This document shows, one piece after another, positions 1 to 8,342 of a stretch of 64,000 nucleotides of DNA (positions are counted from its first letter, which is position 1; the number at the start of each line of letters is the position of its first letter). The stretch covers positions 2,170,001 to 2,234,000 of the forward strand of contig NC_009659.1 in NCBI RefSeq assembly GCF_000013625.1, given 5' to 3'. This stretch comes from Janthinobacterium sp. Marseille. GTDB lineage: Bacteria > Pseudomonadota > Gammaproteobacteria > Burkholderiales > Burkholderiaceae_D. Position numbers and translations under genes: made by a program. A model generated the notes under the pieces. That model saw only the letters and a list, made by a program, of their open reading frames with translations. It made no database searches and was not told the origin of the DNA.

Positions 1-69
1 TAAATAAATTATTCGGTCAATCCTGACATTGCGTCATCGAACTGTCATATTTGCCGTATCAAAAATAAA

Positions 70-97
70 GGAGATATCCAAATGAATGGATATCTCC
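70..97 (-). terminator. Intrinsic terminator of the siderophore receptor gene
   Basis: A perfect 10-bp inverted repeat (GGAGATATCC / GGATATCTCC) with an 8-nt loop. On the minus strand it is followed by the T-rich run CTTTATTTTTGATA. It lies just past the receptor stop codon and fits a rho-independent terminator for that gene. Confidence 0.8.
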
Positions 98-122
98 CAG
101 TAGTATTTCGAGCAATACGCGA

Positions 123-2246
123 TTAGAAATCAAATACTGTTTTCAGCATGACGATGCGAGGATCGCCAACCGGAACAGCATTGGCGCTCAAGACACCCGC
201 GTAATAATCTTTGTCGAAAATGTTCTTGACGTTCAACATCACACGATAGCCTTTGCCCTGATAGCTGACACTCGCATCGGCCACCGTGTAGCCCGGGACC
301 TGATAGCTAACAGAGGGACTGGTTTTGCTGCTTTCATGTCGCAAGCCGACACCATAAGCCCACGCCGATAAATTGCCGGCGAAGCGATAGTTCGCCCACA
401 GGCTGCCGCTACGTTCCGGCACGTTTTGCACCCGCTTGCCGATATTTGCCAAAGTGGTGTCTTGCGTGATTTTTGCATCTACGACAGAGGCTGCCGCGCT
501 GAGGGTCCAGCCATTGCGTAAATCCGCAACCAGTTCCGCTTCATAACCTTTACTGCTCTGTTCACCTACCTGGGTACTGAAGCCAGGATTATTCACATCT
601 GTGGTCGTGACGTTCTTTCTGGTCAGGTCGTAGTAGGCCAAGGAAGCATTGAGACGTTTGTCATCGGATTGAAACTTCACGCCCAGTTCGGTTTGCTTTC
701 CCTCTTCCGGTTTGAACTGGTTCTGGAATGCATCCGTTCCTGCAACCGGTAAAAATGAGGTCGCATAACTGACGTAAGGCGCGACATTCCGCGTTACCTG
801 ATACATCAAACCGACACTGCCGGTAGTTGCATCACTATCTTCCGTCTTGCGATTGCCCGTTGCCAATTGCAATGTTTCGGTCGTCGCCCTGTCATGCCGC
901 AAAGCCATATTCAGGGAAAGTTTATCGTTGAATTTAATCTGGTCCCGCACATACAGCGCCGTGTAGGAAAGATCCGTTTGCGTCCGCGTCGTTGTTGAAC
1001 ATGAACGATAAGCCTTGCCATATACCGGGTTATAAACATTCAAGGTATCAATCGCGCAACGCTGGCTGTATTCCTTCAGCTTATCCTGATTCAGGTCCAG
1101 CCCCACCATCACAGTATGCTGTGCGCCGCCAAAAGCAAAGCTACGTTCCACATTGGTATCCAGCGCCAGGGTTCGTTCTGACACATCCTGCAGCAACACA
1201 TTACGAACCACATTGCCGTTTGCCTGGAGCGGTCCATTCAGGTTGCCAAGCGCACCGGTCAAATCCATATCGAGAAAACGGAAGTTCTGCCGCAAGGTCC
1301 AGCCGGAATCAAAGCGATGCGTCAACGCATAGCCAAGCGTGCGTTGGGACGAATCATAAGGACCAAGATTGGGATCACTTGTAAACAAACTATTCCGTAC
1401 AGCGCGCCCCGGTGCAGCCAGAATCGATCCCAGCACAGGCAGGCCTTGCTGCCTTATATATTGACGCTCATTGATGGCGGCAAGAATCGTAAAGTCAGTC
1501 CGTGGCCCCAGATCAAGGGAAATCGATGGCGCGATATAGCGATTCTTGGACCAGACGTAATCGGTCGGATCATCCGCATCAGACGCCATGCCGTTGATGC
1601 GGAAAGCGGCTTTGCCATTTTCCGACTGCAGCGGACGACCAAAGTCGAAAGTCGCCTGGCGATAACCATAGCTGCCCACCGTAAAGCCTACCTGGTTAAA
1701 CGCATCGCTACGCGGGCGTTTGCTCACCATATTGACGATGCCGCCCGGCTGCATCTGCCCGAAATTAATCGAGGCCGGCCCTTTTACAATCTCGATGCTC
1801 TCGACGCCATACACTTCCTGCGCGATCCAGTTACTCTGGCCGAGCTTGAGCCCATCGACATATATAGACTCCGACGCACGTTGTCCGCGGATTGAAAAAT
1901 CATCCCAGCCACGGCGACCGAAGCCACCGGACGATACCCCCGCCGTGCTTTGTATCGCTTCGTTCAAGGAAGTTACCTGTCGCGAATCCAGGTATTCACG
2001 CGTCAACACGGAAATGGATTGCGGCGTTTCGAAAAGCGGCTTGTCGGATTTCGTACTTGAAACCGCCTTTTGGGCGGTAAAGCCAAAGTCCTGGCTACTG
2101 GTTACCTCCACTGCAGGCAGGGTATTTTCTGCTGTGCCGGGGGTAAGTTGTTGCGCCAGTACAGATGTTAGGGAGAGGGAAGAAAGCGCAAGAACGGCGA
2201 AACGCACTGCGGCGACTTCGGGACGAAGCCGGTGGAAAGTAGGCAT
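123..2246 (-). CDS. TonB-dependent siderophore receptor
   Basis: Outer membrane receptor for a ferric siderophore, energised by TonB-ExbB-ExbD. The 707-residue protein starts with a signal peptide (hydrophobic stretch about residues 14-31, likely cleavage near LAQQ), then a TonB-box-like LPAVEVTS, then a plug domain (FETPQSISVLT, SIRGQRASESIYVDG) and a beta-barrel ending in phenylalanine (KTVFDF), as barrel proteins require. Length is normal for the FhuA/FpvA-type family (TIGR01783-like). No siderophore synthesis, periplasmic binding protein or permease gene is next to it, so it probably takes up a siderophore made by others. A Fur box sits 19 bp upstream of the start, predicting iron repression. 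The substrate cannot be deduced. Family assignment is firm. Confidence 0.93.
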   Translation of the reverse strand: MPTFHRLRPEVAAVRFAVLALSSLSLTSVLAQQLTPGTAENTLPAVEVTSSQDFGFTAQKAVSSTKSDKPLFETPQSISVLTREYLDSRQVTSLNEAIQSTAGVSSGGFGRRGWDDFSIRGQRASESIYVDGLKLGQSNWIAQEVYGVESIEIVKGPASINFGQMQPGGIVNMVSKRPRSDAFNQVGFTVGSYGYRQATFDFGRPLQSENGKAAFRINGMASDADDPTDYVWSKNRYIAPSISLDLGPRTDFTILAAINERQYIRQQGLPVLGSILAAPGRAVRNSLFTSDPNLGPYDSSQRTLGYALTHRFDSGWTLRQNFRFLDMDLTGALGNLNGPLQANGNVVRNVLLQDVSERTLALDTNVERSFAFGGAQHTVMVGLDLNQDKLKEYSQRCAIDTLNVYNPVYGKAYRSCSTTTRTQTDLSYTALYVRDQIKFNDKLSLNMALRHDRATTETLQLATGNRKTEDSDATTGSVGLMYQVTRNVAPYVSYATSFLPVAGTDAFQNQFKPEEGKQTELGVKFQSDDKRLNASLAYYDLTRKNVTTTDVNNPGFSTQVGEQSSKGYEAELVADLRNGWTLSAAASVVDAKITQDTTLANIGKRVQNVPERSGSLWANYRFAGNLSAWAYGVGLRHESSKTSPSVSYQVPGYTVADASVSYQGKGYRVMLNVKNIFDKDYYAGVLSANAVPVGDPRIVMLKTVFDF

Positions 2247-2261
2247 GGGAAGCAGTTAAAT

Positions 2262-2284
2262 GAGAATGATAAACGTTATCATTA
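2262..2284 (-). promoter_or_regulatory. Fur box upstream of siderophore receptor
   Basis: AATGATAA-ACG-TTATCATT is an 8-bp perfect inverted repeat at 2265-2283. Read against the classical 19-bp Fur consensus (GATAATGATAATCATTATC), positions 2262-2280 match 16 of 19 bases. It lies between the receptor start codon and its presumed promoter, so Fur-Fe(II) binding should block transcription. Confidence 0.88.
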
Positions 2285-2412
2285 TGTGCGGAGAGCCTTA
2301 CCCTGTCCAACTATTTGCAATACCCTGTTGTAGGAATCCACATAAATCCTGCGTTCGTCCCTTCCCACGGGAGGAACGCATAATATGATGGTGACGCTGA
2401 TTCGCACGCAGC

Positions 2413-2441
2413 AAAAAGCCCATGCAATGCACGGGCTTTTT
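2413..2441 (-). terminator. Intrinsic terminator of ycaC
   Basis: AAAAAGCCC / GGGCTTTTT, 9-bp perfect stem around an 11-nt loop. The T-run belongs to the stem, so it can work in both directions. It lies 40 bp past the ycaC stop codon. Confidence 0.7.
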
Positions 2442-2480
2442 GTTTTGAAATACGGCTACAGCTTGTGACAATCGAATTGT

Positions 2481-3107
2481 TTACTTCGCCTTGGTCAAGG
2501 TCGTGTAGCTGGTAATCAGATTGCGATAATCCGGAATGTGGTTAGAGAACAGCGTACCCAGGCCTTCGATATCGTTGCGCCAGTCACGGTGCAATTCACA
2601 AGCGACACCAAACCAGCTCATCAACTGCGCACCCGCTTGCGACATGCGATCCCAGGCTGCGTCGCGGGTAATTTCATTGAAGGTGCCGGAAGCGTCGGTG
2701 ACGACAAAGACTTCATAACCTTCCGCCAATGCCGACAAGGCCGGGAATGCGACACAGACTTCGGTCACCACACCGGCGATGAGCAATTGCTTTTTGCCGG
2801 TCGCCTTGATTGCCTTCACGAAGTCTTCGTTATCCCAGGCATTGATCTGGCCCGGACGGGCGATGTACGGCGCGTCGGGAAATTGCGCTTTCAGTTCCGG
2901 CATCAGCGGGCCGTTTGGTCCGTCTTCGAAGCTGGTGGTCAGGATGGTCGGCAATTTGAAGTAGGCAGCGAGGTCGCTCAGCGCCAGTACATTGTTTTTG
3001 AATTTGTCCGGATCGATATCGCGTACCAGCGATAGCAAACCGGCCTGGTGATCCACCAGTAGAACGGCGACATCATTTTTATCAAGACGGGTGTATGGCT
3101 TGCTCAT
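2481..3107 (-). CDS. ycaC: YcaC-type isochorismatase-family hydrolase
   Basis: Cysteine hydrolase of the isochorismatase fold. The 208 residues equal the length of E. coli YcaC and, from memory, match it along most of the chain (LDKNDVAVLLVDHQAG, PYIARPGQINAWDNEDFV, GVVTEVCVAFPALSA). The catalytic Asp is D19 in VDHQ, and the nucleophilic Cys lies in GVVTEVC near residue 118. The physiological substrate of YcaC is unknown, so no reaction is claimed. An ideal AAGGAG sits 9 bp before the ATG. It is transcribed away from soxR-side sequence with a terminator downstream, so it forms its own unit. The 155-bp gap to soxR holds an inverted repeat (TTAAGAAT 3126-3133, ATTCTTAA 3178-3185) that may be leader structure. 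Confidence 0.92.
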   Translation of the reverse strand: MSKPYTRLDKNDVAVLLVDHQAGLLSLVRDIDPDKFKNNVLALSDLAAYFKLPTILTTSFEDGPNGPLMPELKAQFPDAPYIARPGQINAWDNEDFVKAIKATGKKQLLIAGVVTEVCVAFPALSALAEGYEVFVVTDASGTFNEITRDAAWDRMSQAGAQLMSWFGVACELHRDWRNDIEGLGTLFSNHIPDYRNLITSYTTLTKAK

Positions 3108-3262
3108 GGCTATTGCTCCTTTAAATTAAGAATCTGTCTGGTTGTGCTCGGTTCGTTCCGGCCACAGACGAACAATAATTCTTAAGACAAAAGCGCGATA
3201 GATAGCAATTTTTACTCTTAGCGTCCTATTTAAGGAACGATCACTTTTTCGATGAAACTGCC

Positions 3263-3724
3263 TTACAGGGATTCCAGCAAGCGCGGCCCGCTACCCTGCT
3301 CGGACAATTGATCACCCGGATTGCGCAAACCACAGTGCTCTATCGAGAGGCAGCCACAACCTATGCACTGGTCCAGCTGGTCACGCAATTGCATCATTTT
3401 TGCAATACGCAAATCCAGTTCCGCGCGCCAGCCGGCCGACAGTCGCGCCCAGTCATCAATGGTCGGTGACCGGCCTTGCGGCAAGCTTGCCAATGCCGTG
3501 GCGATCGATGCCAGTGGAATGCCTGCGCGCTGCGCCACCTTGATCACAGCCACGCGACGCAAGACATCACGCGCATAACGACGCTGGTTGCCGGCATTGC
3601 GCCGACTCGCGATCAAGCCCTTGGCCTCATAGAAGTGAATGGCGGATACCGCGACGCCGCTACGCGCCGCGACTTCGCCGACCGTCATTTCCATGTGGAT
3701 GTGTTCTTTGTCGATTTTTTTCAT
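3263..3724 (-). CDS. soxR: Redox-sensitive transcriptional activator SoxR (MerR family)
   Basis: [2Fe-2S] sensor-regulator of the MerR family activated by redox-cycling compounds. An N-terminal winged helix ([26 protein letters not shown]) is followed by a dimerisation helix and the diagnostic cluster-binding segment [12 protein letters not shown] (CX2CXCX5C). An upstream in-frame TTG (3742) would add six residues but falls inside the SoxR box, so the ATG at 3724 is preferred (153 residues). Outside enteric bacteria SoxR usually controls a few nearby genes for reductases, monooxygenases or pumps. Here a near-perfect SoxR box lies in the divergent promoter region in front of an FMN reductase, which is the likely target. 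Confidence 0.95.
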   Translation of the reverse strand: MKKIDKEHIHMEMTVGEVAARSGVAVSAIHFYEAKGLIASRRNAGNQRRYARDVLRRVAVIKVAQRAGIPLASIATALASLPQGRSPTIDDWARLSAGWRAELDLRIAKMMQLRDQLDQCIGCGCLSIEHCGLRNPGDQLSEQGSGPRLLESL

Positions 3725-3732
3725 CGCGCCTA

Positions 3733-3763
3733 TTGACCTCAAGTTAAGTTGAGGTTTTACACT
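3733..3763 (+). promoter_or_regulatory. SoxR-dependent promoter with SoxR box
   Basis: CCTCAAGTTAAGTTGAGG at 3737-3754 differs by one base from the symmetrical SoxR box of E. coli soxS. On the plus strand it sits between a -35-like TTGACC (3733-3738) and a -10-like TACACT (3758-3763). The spacer is 19 bp, the over-long spacing that MerR-family activators correct by DNA distortion. Its orientation points to the FMN reductase at 3921; repression of soxR itself is also possible because the box is 13 bp from the soxR ATG. Confidence 0.88.
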
Positions 3764-3836
3764 ATTTTCACATTACGAGGCAAGCCCGGAAGCGAATGAA
3801 TGCGAACCGATGGCACATGCAATTATTTCTTTTTAA

Positions 3837-3858
3837 CTGTATGCATATACAGTATATT
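3837..3858 (+). promoter_or_regulatory. LexA (SOS) box and -10 element upstream of FMN reductase
   Basis: CTGTATGCATATACAG (3837-3852) fits the CTG-N10-CAG LexA operator almost perfectly and runs into TATATT (3853-3858), a plausible -10. The same 23-bp block recurs at 44739-44761 in front of imuA. It implies a second, damage-inducible promoter for the reductase downstream of the SoxR promoter. Confidence 0.82.
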
Positions 3859-3920
3859 ATCAGCGCGCTGATTATTTGGCGCTTCATCTAAAACGACGCA
3901 CAACAGCATTTGGAGGTTCG

Positions 3921-4544
3921 ATGTCCGCACTGTTACCAGCCCTTGCAACTGGAGAATTAACCAGAACGAATGAAAAAATTAATGTTGCGCTGATTTACGG
4001 CAGCATCCGAGAAGGACGTTACTGCGACATCGTGGCGAACTGGGCTTGCGCGCAAGTCCGCAAGCACCCGCAATTCGCACTGGAGATCGTGGATCCGGCA
4101 AAACTATCCTTGCAGCCGCAACTGGATCGCAAAGAGAGCGTCGACTTGGATGTCTTGCGCGCCTGCCTCGACCGTGCCGACGCCTTCATCGTGATTACGC
4201 CTGAATACAACCATGGCTACCCTGCTCCGCTCAAGCACCTGATCGATTCAATGTCGAGGGAATGGCAAGCCAAGCCGCTGGCCTTTGTTTCTTATGGTGG
4301 TGTATCAGGCGGCTTGCGCGCAGTCGAGCAACTGCGCCAGGTATTTGGTGAACTGCATGTCGCCACCATGCGCAATAGCGTCAGCTTTGCGAATGCGTGG
4401 GAACAATTCGATGAGCGCGGCCATTTATTCGCACCGGCTCGCGCCGAGAAATCGATGGAGATGATGCTGGCGCAATTGCACTGGTGGGCCGGCGCCCTGA
4501 AGGATGCACGCAGCAGCATCCCCTACGGCATCGTTGCGACCTGA
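3921..4544 (+). CDS. NAD(P)H-dependent FMN reductase
   Basis: Flavodoxin-like quinone/azo/FMN reductase. After a non-conserved N-terminus of about 19 residues (MSALLPALATGELTRTNEK) comes the beta1 strand and flavin phosphate loop (INVALIYGSIREGRY), then the family signature TPEYNHGYPAPLKHLIDS and SYGGVSGG. The ATG at 3921 is preceded by GGAGG with 4-nt spacing; an upstream TTG at 3876 would put the ribosome-binding site inside the gene and is rejected. Upstream are a SoxR promoter and a LexA box, so induction by redox-cycling agents and by DNA damage is predicted. The leader AACAGCATTTGGAGGTT (3902-3918) is identical to that of imuA, suggesting the promoter and start region were duplicated or captured. 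The gene converges on the efflux operon with a 10-bp gap. Substrate not deducible. Confidence 0.88.
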   Translation: MSALLPALATGELTRTNEKINVALIYGSIREGRYCDIVANWACAQVRKHPQFALEIVDPAKLSLQPQLDRKESVDLDVLRACLDRADAFIVITPEYNHGYPAPLKHLIDSMSREWQAKPLAFVSYGGVSGGLRAVEQLRQVFGELHVATMRNSVSFANAWEQFDERGHLFAPARAEKSMEMMLAQLHWWAGALKDARSSIPYGIVAT

Positions 4545-4554
4545 AACGAACTAC

Positions 4555-5424
4555 TTACTTCTTGCCCGGCTGGACAATCACGGTACAAGTCATCCCTGCC
4601 ACCAGTTGATGGTTTTTATCCAGCTCGTCTATGCGTATGCGCACCGGCACCCTTTGCGCCAGGCGTACCCAGTTGAAGGTCGGGTTGATATCGGCGAGTA
4701 ATTCACGACCGGTGCTTGCATCCCTATCGGTAATGCCGCGTGAAATACTTTCGATATGGCCTTGCAATGCCGGGCCGCCACTCATCAGGCGTATTTCCAC
4801 CTTGTCGTTGACCTTCAGGTAAGGCAATTTCGTTTCTTCAAAGTAGCCGCTGACATAGTAGGAATTGCTATCGATCACCGCCAATTGCGGCACGCCTGCA
4901 GTGGCAAAGTCACCTGCATATACATGCAGGTTAGTGACGTAGCCATCGACCGGCGCCCGCACATCGGTGCGTTCCAGGTTCAGTTGCGCGGTATCACGTG
5001 CGGCTGCCGCTGCCTGGTATTTGGCACCGGCAATCGATGACAGCGAAGCCGCTGCTTCGCGGTTTTCGCTGGTGACGATGGATGCATCCAGAGTGCTGCG
5101 TCGCGCCGCTTCCTTGCTGCGCATACCCTTCTCCGCCTGCTGTGCGGCCAGCGTCGCTTCGGCTTGCGTCAACACGTGTGCATAGCGGCTTTTATCGATG
5201 CTGAACAAAATATCGCCTTTATGTACGAACTGGTTATCGCGCACCGCGACATTCGTCACGATGCCGGACACATCCGGTGCGATATGGAGAATGTCTGCCT
5301 TGACGCGACCGTCGCGCGTCCATGGCGAATACATATTGTCATCCCACAGATATTTGCCGAGCAGGATGGCAAGCAACAGGAATACACCGGTGATGATGTA
5401 GCGGAGATAAGCGGAGGTACGCAT
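4555..5424 (-). CDS. aaeA: HlyD/EmrA-type membrane fusion protein of an Aae-like efflux pump
   Basis: Periplasmic adaptor linking an inner-membrane FUSC pump to an outer membrane factor. One N-terminal membrane anchor (YIITGVFLLLAILLGKYLW) precedes the biotinyl-lipoyl half (DGRVKADILHIAPDVSGIVTNVAVRDNQFVHKGD), a coiled-coil hairpin rich in Ala/Glu/Arg, and the second lipoyl half (RTDVRAPVDGYVTNLHVYAGDF). Start at 5424 follows AGGGAT; the longer reading to 5484 would overlap the DUF1656 gene in another frame and begins with residues unlike the family. About 289 residues, typical of AaeA. Last gene of the operon. The symbol is by family resemblance and gene order. Confidence 0.86.
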   Translation of the reverse strand: MRTSAYLRYIITGVFLLLAILLGKYLWDDNMYSPWTRDGRVKADILHIAPDVSGIVTNVAVRDNQFVHKGDILFSIDKSRYAHVLTQAEATLAAQQAEKGMRSKEAARRSTLDASIVTSENREAAASLSSIAGAKYQAAAAARDTAQLNLERTDVRAPVDGYVTNLHVYAGDFATAGVPQLAVIDSNSYYVSGYFEETKLPYLKVNDKVEIRLMSGGPALQGHIESISRGITDRDASTGRELLADINPTFNWVRLAQRVPVRIRIDELDKNHQLVAGMTCTVIVQPGKK

Positions 5425-5435
5425 AGCGATAATCC

Positions 5436-5633
5436 CTAGTAAATAACAAGCGCAAGCGCGCCGAATATGCAAACCAGCAGGCACAACCTGAACAGCGAGC
5501 GATGCCAGACATGTTTATAGATACCGAAGTGGCCGCACAACCAGTCGACACCGATATGGATGACGACTGCCAACAGGAAGACCAGCAGCAGCGATGGCGC
5601 CAGTACGCCAAAAATGGAAATCTCACGCGGCAT
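5436..5633 (-). CDS. aaeX: DUF1656 (AaeX-like) small membrane protein
   Basis: A 65-residue protein with two predicted membrane helices (VLAPSLLLVFLLAVVIHIGVDW and SLFRLCLLVCIFGALALVIY). DUF1656 proteins are found between the FUSC pump and HlyD-type adaptor genes of Aae-like systems; their role is unknown. It overlaps the 3' end of the FUSC gene by 11 bp and is 11 bp from the adaptor gene, so translation is probably coupled. A GGAG lies about 9 bp upstream of the ATG. Confidence 0.85.
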   Translation of the reverse strand: MPREISIFGVLAPSLLLVFLLAVVIHIGVDWLCGHFGIYKHVWHRSLFRLCLLVCIFGALALVIY

Positions 5634-7842
5634 GATTGCTTGCTCCGTTTAATGCAGCTTCAGTAGAAAATTCATTCAAGGACTGGTCCAGCAAAGATGC
5701 ATGGATCAGATGCAGATCGGTCAGTGCGCGCTGCAATTGCGCGGCTTCGTTTGCCTGCAATTGCTCCTTGTCGAGCAACAGGCTGCGCAACATTGCCCCC
5801 GCCGCCTGTGTTTCGGCCAGTGCGCGCGCATGCTGCGCCGCTTGCGGCTTGCGGAAATAATCAGCCAGGCTGGCGACGCATTTTTCTTTCGCGATGCGCG
5901 CAGGATGACCCGACTTCAGGCGCGCACTCAAGTCGCGCAAATCGATAATCGCATGGCCGATTTCCAGCAAGGTAATCGCCTGGTTGAGCGTACGTCGCGT
6001 CGCCGCATCAGCGGTACCCCGTATGCTCATGCTCAATTGATTCAGCAAGTCACGTACCCTGCTCTCAAAATGATGGCGCAGGTTGGCCGCATCGCTGATA
6101 CACAAACGCAGGGCTTCGCCCCACAGTGACTCGGCGATATGACGACGCGAACCCTGTTTATGCTCGGGCAATATCAAGGCAAACATCAAACCCGCCAAAA
6201 TCAGGCCGAGGACTTGCGCCATGCTGTCATTGATGAAGTTCAGCACATCGAAACGCATCAGGTTTTCAGGCGCAATCATTTGCGCAAACATCAGGTTGAA
6301 ACCAATACCGATACCGGCCACCTTGCGCCAGGTACTGACATAAGCACCAACCAGCAGGAATGGCAGCATTGCCAGCACCAGCATCATGTAACCCTCGACG
6401 TGGTTGAGCATGAAGAAGGCACAAAAGAAAGCAAACGGTGTCGCTATAGCAAAGCCCAGCGTAGTCTGGCGAATCAGGCCGCTAGGATCAGGCGATGATG
6501 CCGCCAGTCCGCAAAAAATAACGGTGATGATCACTGCACCACCGGCACTCGGCCAGTTCAAGCCATGCCAGGCCAGGGTCAGCAACAACAAGGCCGCAGC
6601 GCTACGCAAACCGGCCGCCAGCGCAATCATCGGCGGCGTCTTCGCGCTATAGCTGAGGATCTGTCCGGCATTCCTGGCGGACTTGTCGGACAGGCGCTTC
6701 GGCAAATCGTGATAAATCACCACCAGCTGGTAAAACTCATCGCTGAAGCGCTGCATCAACTCCAGCGCGGTATCCAGGTTCAGCCTTTGTTCATCGTTGT
6801 ATTCATGCCGGCGGAAATCCTCGCGCGCATCGGCAATCATTTGCGGCAAGAGCGCATGCAGGGCCAGCAGCTTGTCACGTGTAATGCCAACTTCGACCGC
6901 AGTACGCGCCGGGATATTCGTGACCAGCAAAGCCTTGGAAAACGCATCGTACAAAGGCAGCATCACCTCCGGCACCAGCATATCGCCGCGATTGCGCAAG
7001 CGCTGCATCAATTGATGCAGGGTATGGAAAGTCGTCAGGCCCACCATTGCGGCAGCATTAAAAGCATGCAATTGCTGGTTGCGCGTACGGATATCACCGG
7101 CTTCAAAAAATGCCGCCGCACGCCCGGATTCCAGCGCCGCCACCTCGGTGGCAAATTGCAGGTGTAAGCGTTCCAGTTGCTCCGGGCTCAAACGGCCTTG
7201 CATCGCATCACTGCACAATTGTGCAATATTGCGATACAGGCGGCGCACCGCCTGCACCAATTGTTCGCTCTGGTGTTTGGGGAACAATGCATCATTTACC
7301 AGTGCGGCACACAGGATGCCCAGTGAGATTTCAGTCACGCGTGAAACCGCAAGGTTGAAAACGTGCAAAGGCGCATCGATGGCCGGCACTGCAATCATGC
7401 ACGCGGTATAACCGGCCAGCACAAAACCATAAGAACGTGCATTGCGCATCAGGGCCGAACCGGCGGTACACAAGGCAACCCACACGGCAAGAGCGATAAA
7501 CAAGAGCATCGCCTGTTGCGGGAACAGCGCAAGCAGCGTCAATGCCGCAGCGCAACCGACCAGGGTACCAAGCAGACGATAGATACTTTTTTCCAGCGCC
7601 ATCCCGCTACTCGGTAAAGCCACGATGAAAACTGTCATCATCGCGCTGCGCGGCGAATCAAAGCCGAGACGGAAGGCAATCCATAAAGCCAGGAAGGCGG
7701 CCAGCAAAGTCTTCAGCACGAAGACCCAGCGCTGTCCTTCCGTGTCCAGCCAATCCTGCGCAATCACGCGCGCCCGCCTATGCCACGCGGCAGGCGGTGC
7801 CGGTGTTGCGGACGGTGCTTCTGATTCGACTGCGGTATTCAT
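5623..7842 (-). CDS. aaeB: FUSC family inner-membrane efflux transporter (AaeB-like)
   Basis: Proton-driven pump, probably for aromatic acids or similar hydrophobic weak acids by analogy with AaeB. The 739 residues show the family's duplicated layout: a first block of membrane helices (about residues 35-190, with GFDSPRSAMMTVFIVALPSSGMALEKSIYRLLGT), a long cytoplasmic helical domain, a second membrane block (about 400-550, with NWPSAGGAVIITVIFCGLAASSPDPSG) and a C-terminal helical domain. The start codon overlaps the marR stop in an ATGA, so the two are translationally coupled. Aae family assignment rests on length, domain order and the neighbouring DUF1656/HlyD genes. Confidence 0.9.
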   Translation of the reverse strand: MNTAVESEAPSATPAPPAAWHRRARVIAQDWLDTEGQRWVFVLKTLLAAFLALWIAFRLGFDSPRSAMMTVFIVALPSSGMALEKSIYRLLGTLVGCAAALTLLALFPQQAMLLFIALAVWVALCTAGSALMRNARSYGFVLAGYTACMIAVPAIDAPLHVFNLAVSRVTEISLGILCAALVNDALFPKHQSEQLVQAVRRLYRNIAQLCSDAMQGRLSPEQLERLHLQFATEVAALESGRAAAFFEAGDIRTRNQQLHAFNAAAMVGLTTFHTLHQLMQRLRNRGDMLVPEVMLPLYDAFSKALLVTNIPARTAVEVGITRDKLLALHALLPQMIADAREDFRRHEYNDEQRLNLDTALELMQRFSDEFYQLVVIYHDLPKRLSDKSARNAGQILSYSAKTPPMIALAAGLRSAAALLLLTLAWHGLNWPSAGGAVIITVIFCGLAASSPDPSGLIRQTTLGFAIATPFAFFCAFFMLNHVEGYMMLVLAMLPFLLVGAYVSTWRKVAGIGIGFNLMFAQMIAPENLMRFDVLNFINDSMAQVLGLILAGLMFALILPEHKQGSRRHIAESLWGEALRLCISDAANLRHHFESRVRDLLNQLSMSIRGTADAATRRTLNQAITLLEIGHAIIDLRDLSARLKSGHPARIAKEKCVASLADYFRKPQAAQHARALAETQAAGAMLRSLLLDKEQLQANEAAQLQRALTDLHLIHASLLDQSLNEFSTEAALNGASNHAA

Positions 7843-8342
7843 TCCGGGCTTTTGGCTTCCAGGTTGGCCAACTCCTGCCGCAACATGGTTTCCTGCAGCG
7901 CGAGTTCTTTTTCTTTGAGGCCGTCATAAGTCTGGTGCAGGATGGCCCAGTAATCCGGCGACACTTGTTCGACCCGTTTACGCCCGGCACTGGTCAGTGA
8001 AATTTCCACACTGCGACGGTCTTCCAGGCTGAAACGACGTTTGATCAAACCCTGTTTTTCGAGGTCATTGCAGATGCGCGTCAGGTTCGCCGGTTTTTCC
8101 GAACAGGCATCACCGAGATCGGAGGCACGCTGGGTTTCATCGTCGGAACCGTACAGCACCATCAGTGCGGTATAGCTGACACTGGTCAGGCCATGCTCCT
8201 TCATCACCGCATTCAGCTGGTCCTGTGTACGTTTCTGGATGTGATAGGCGAGACGGCTCAAGGTCACCAATTGCTTCGGATGCTCAGGCATGCGCTCGCC
8301 GCAACGCGCGATACGGCGCACGGTACTGTCAAAATTACTCAT
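7839..8342 (-). CDS. MarR family regulator of the efflux operon
   Basis: A 167-residue winged-helix regulator. It shows helices leading to the recognition region (LTSVSYTALMVLYGSDDETQRASDLGDACSEKPANLTRICNDLEKQGLI) and the wing (KRRFSLEDRRSVEISLTSAG). It lies inside the operon it presumably controls, with ATGA overlaps on both sides (outer membrane factor stop upstream, FUSC start downstream), and has a good AAGGA site. As with other local MarR proteins it is likely an autorepressor relieved by an aromatic ligand. That is inference; the operator was not located with confidence. Confidence 0.9.
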   Translation of the reverse strand: MSNFDSTVRRIARCGERMPEHPKQLVTLSRLAYHIQKRTQDQLNAVMKEHGLTSVSYTALMVLYGSDDETQRASDLGDACSEKPANLTRICNDLEKQGLIKRRFSLEDRRSVEISLTSAGRKRVEQVSPDYWAILHQTYDGLKEKELALQETMLRQELANLEAKSPE

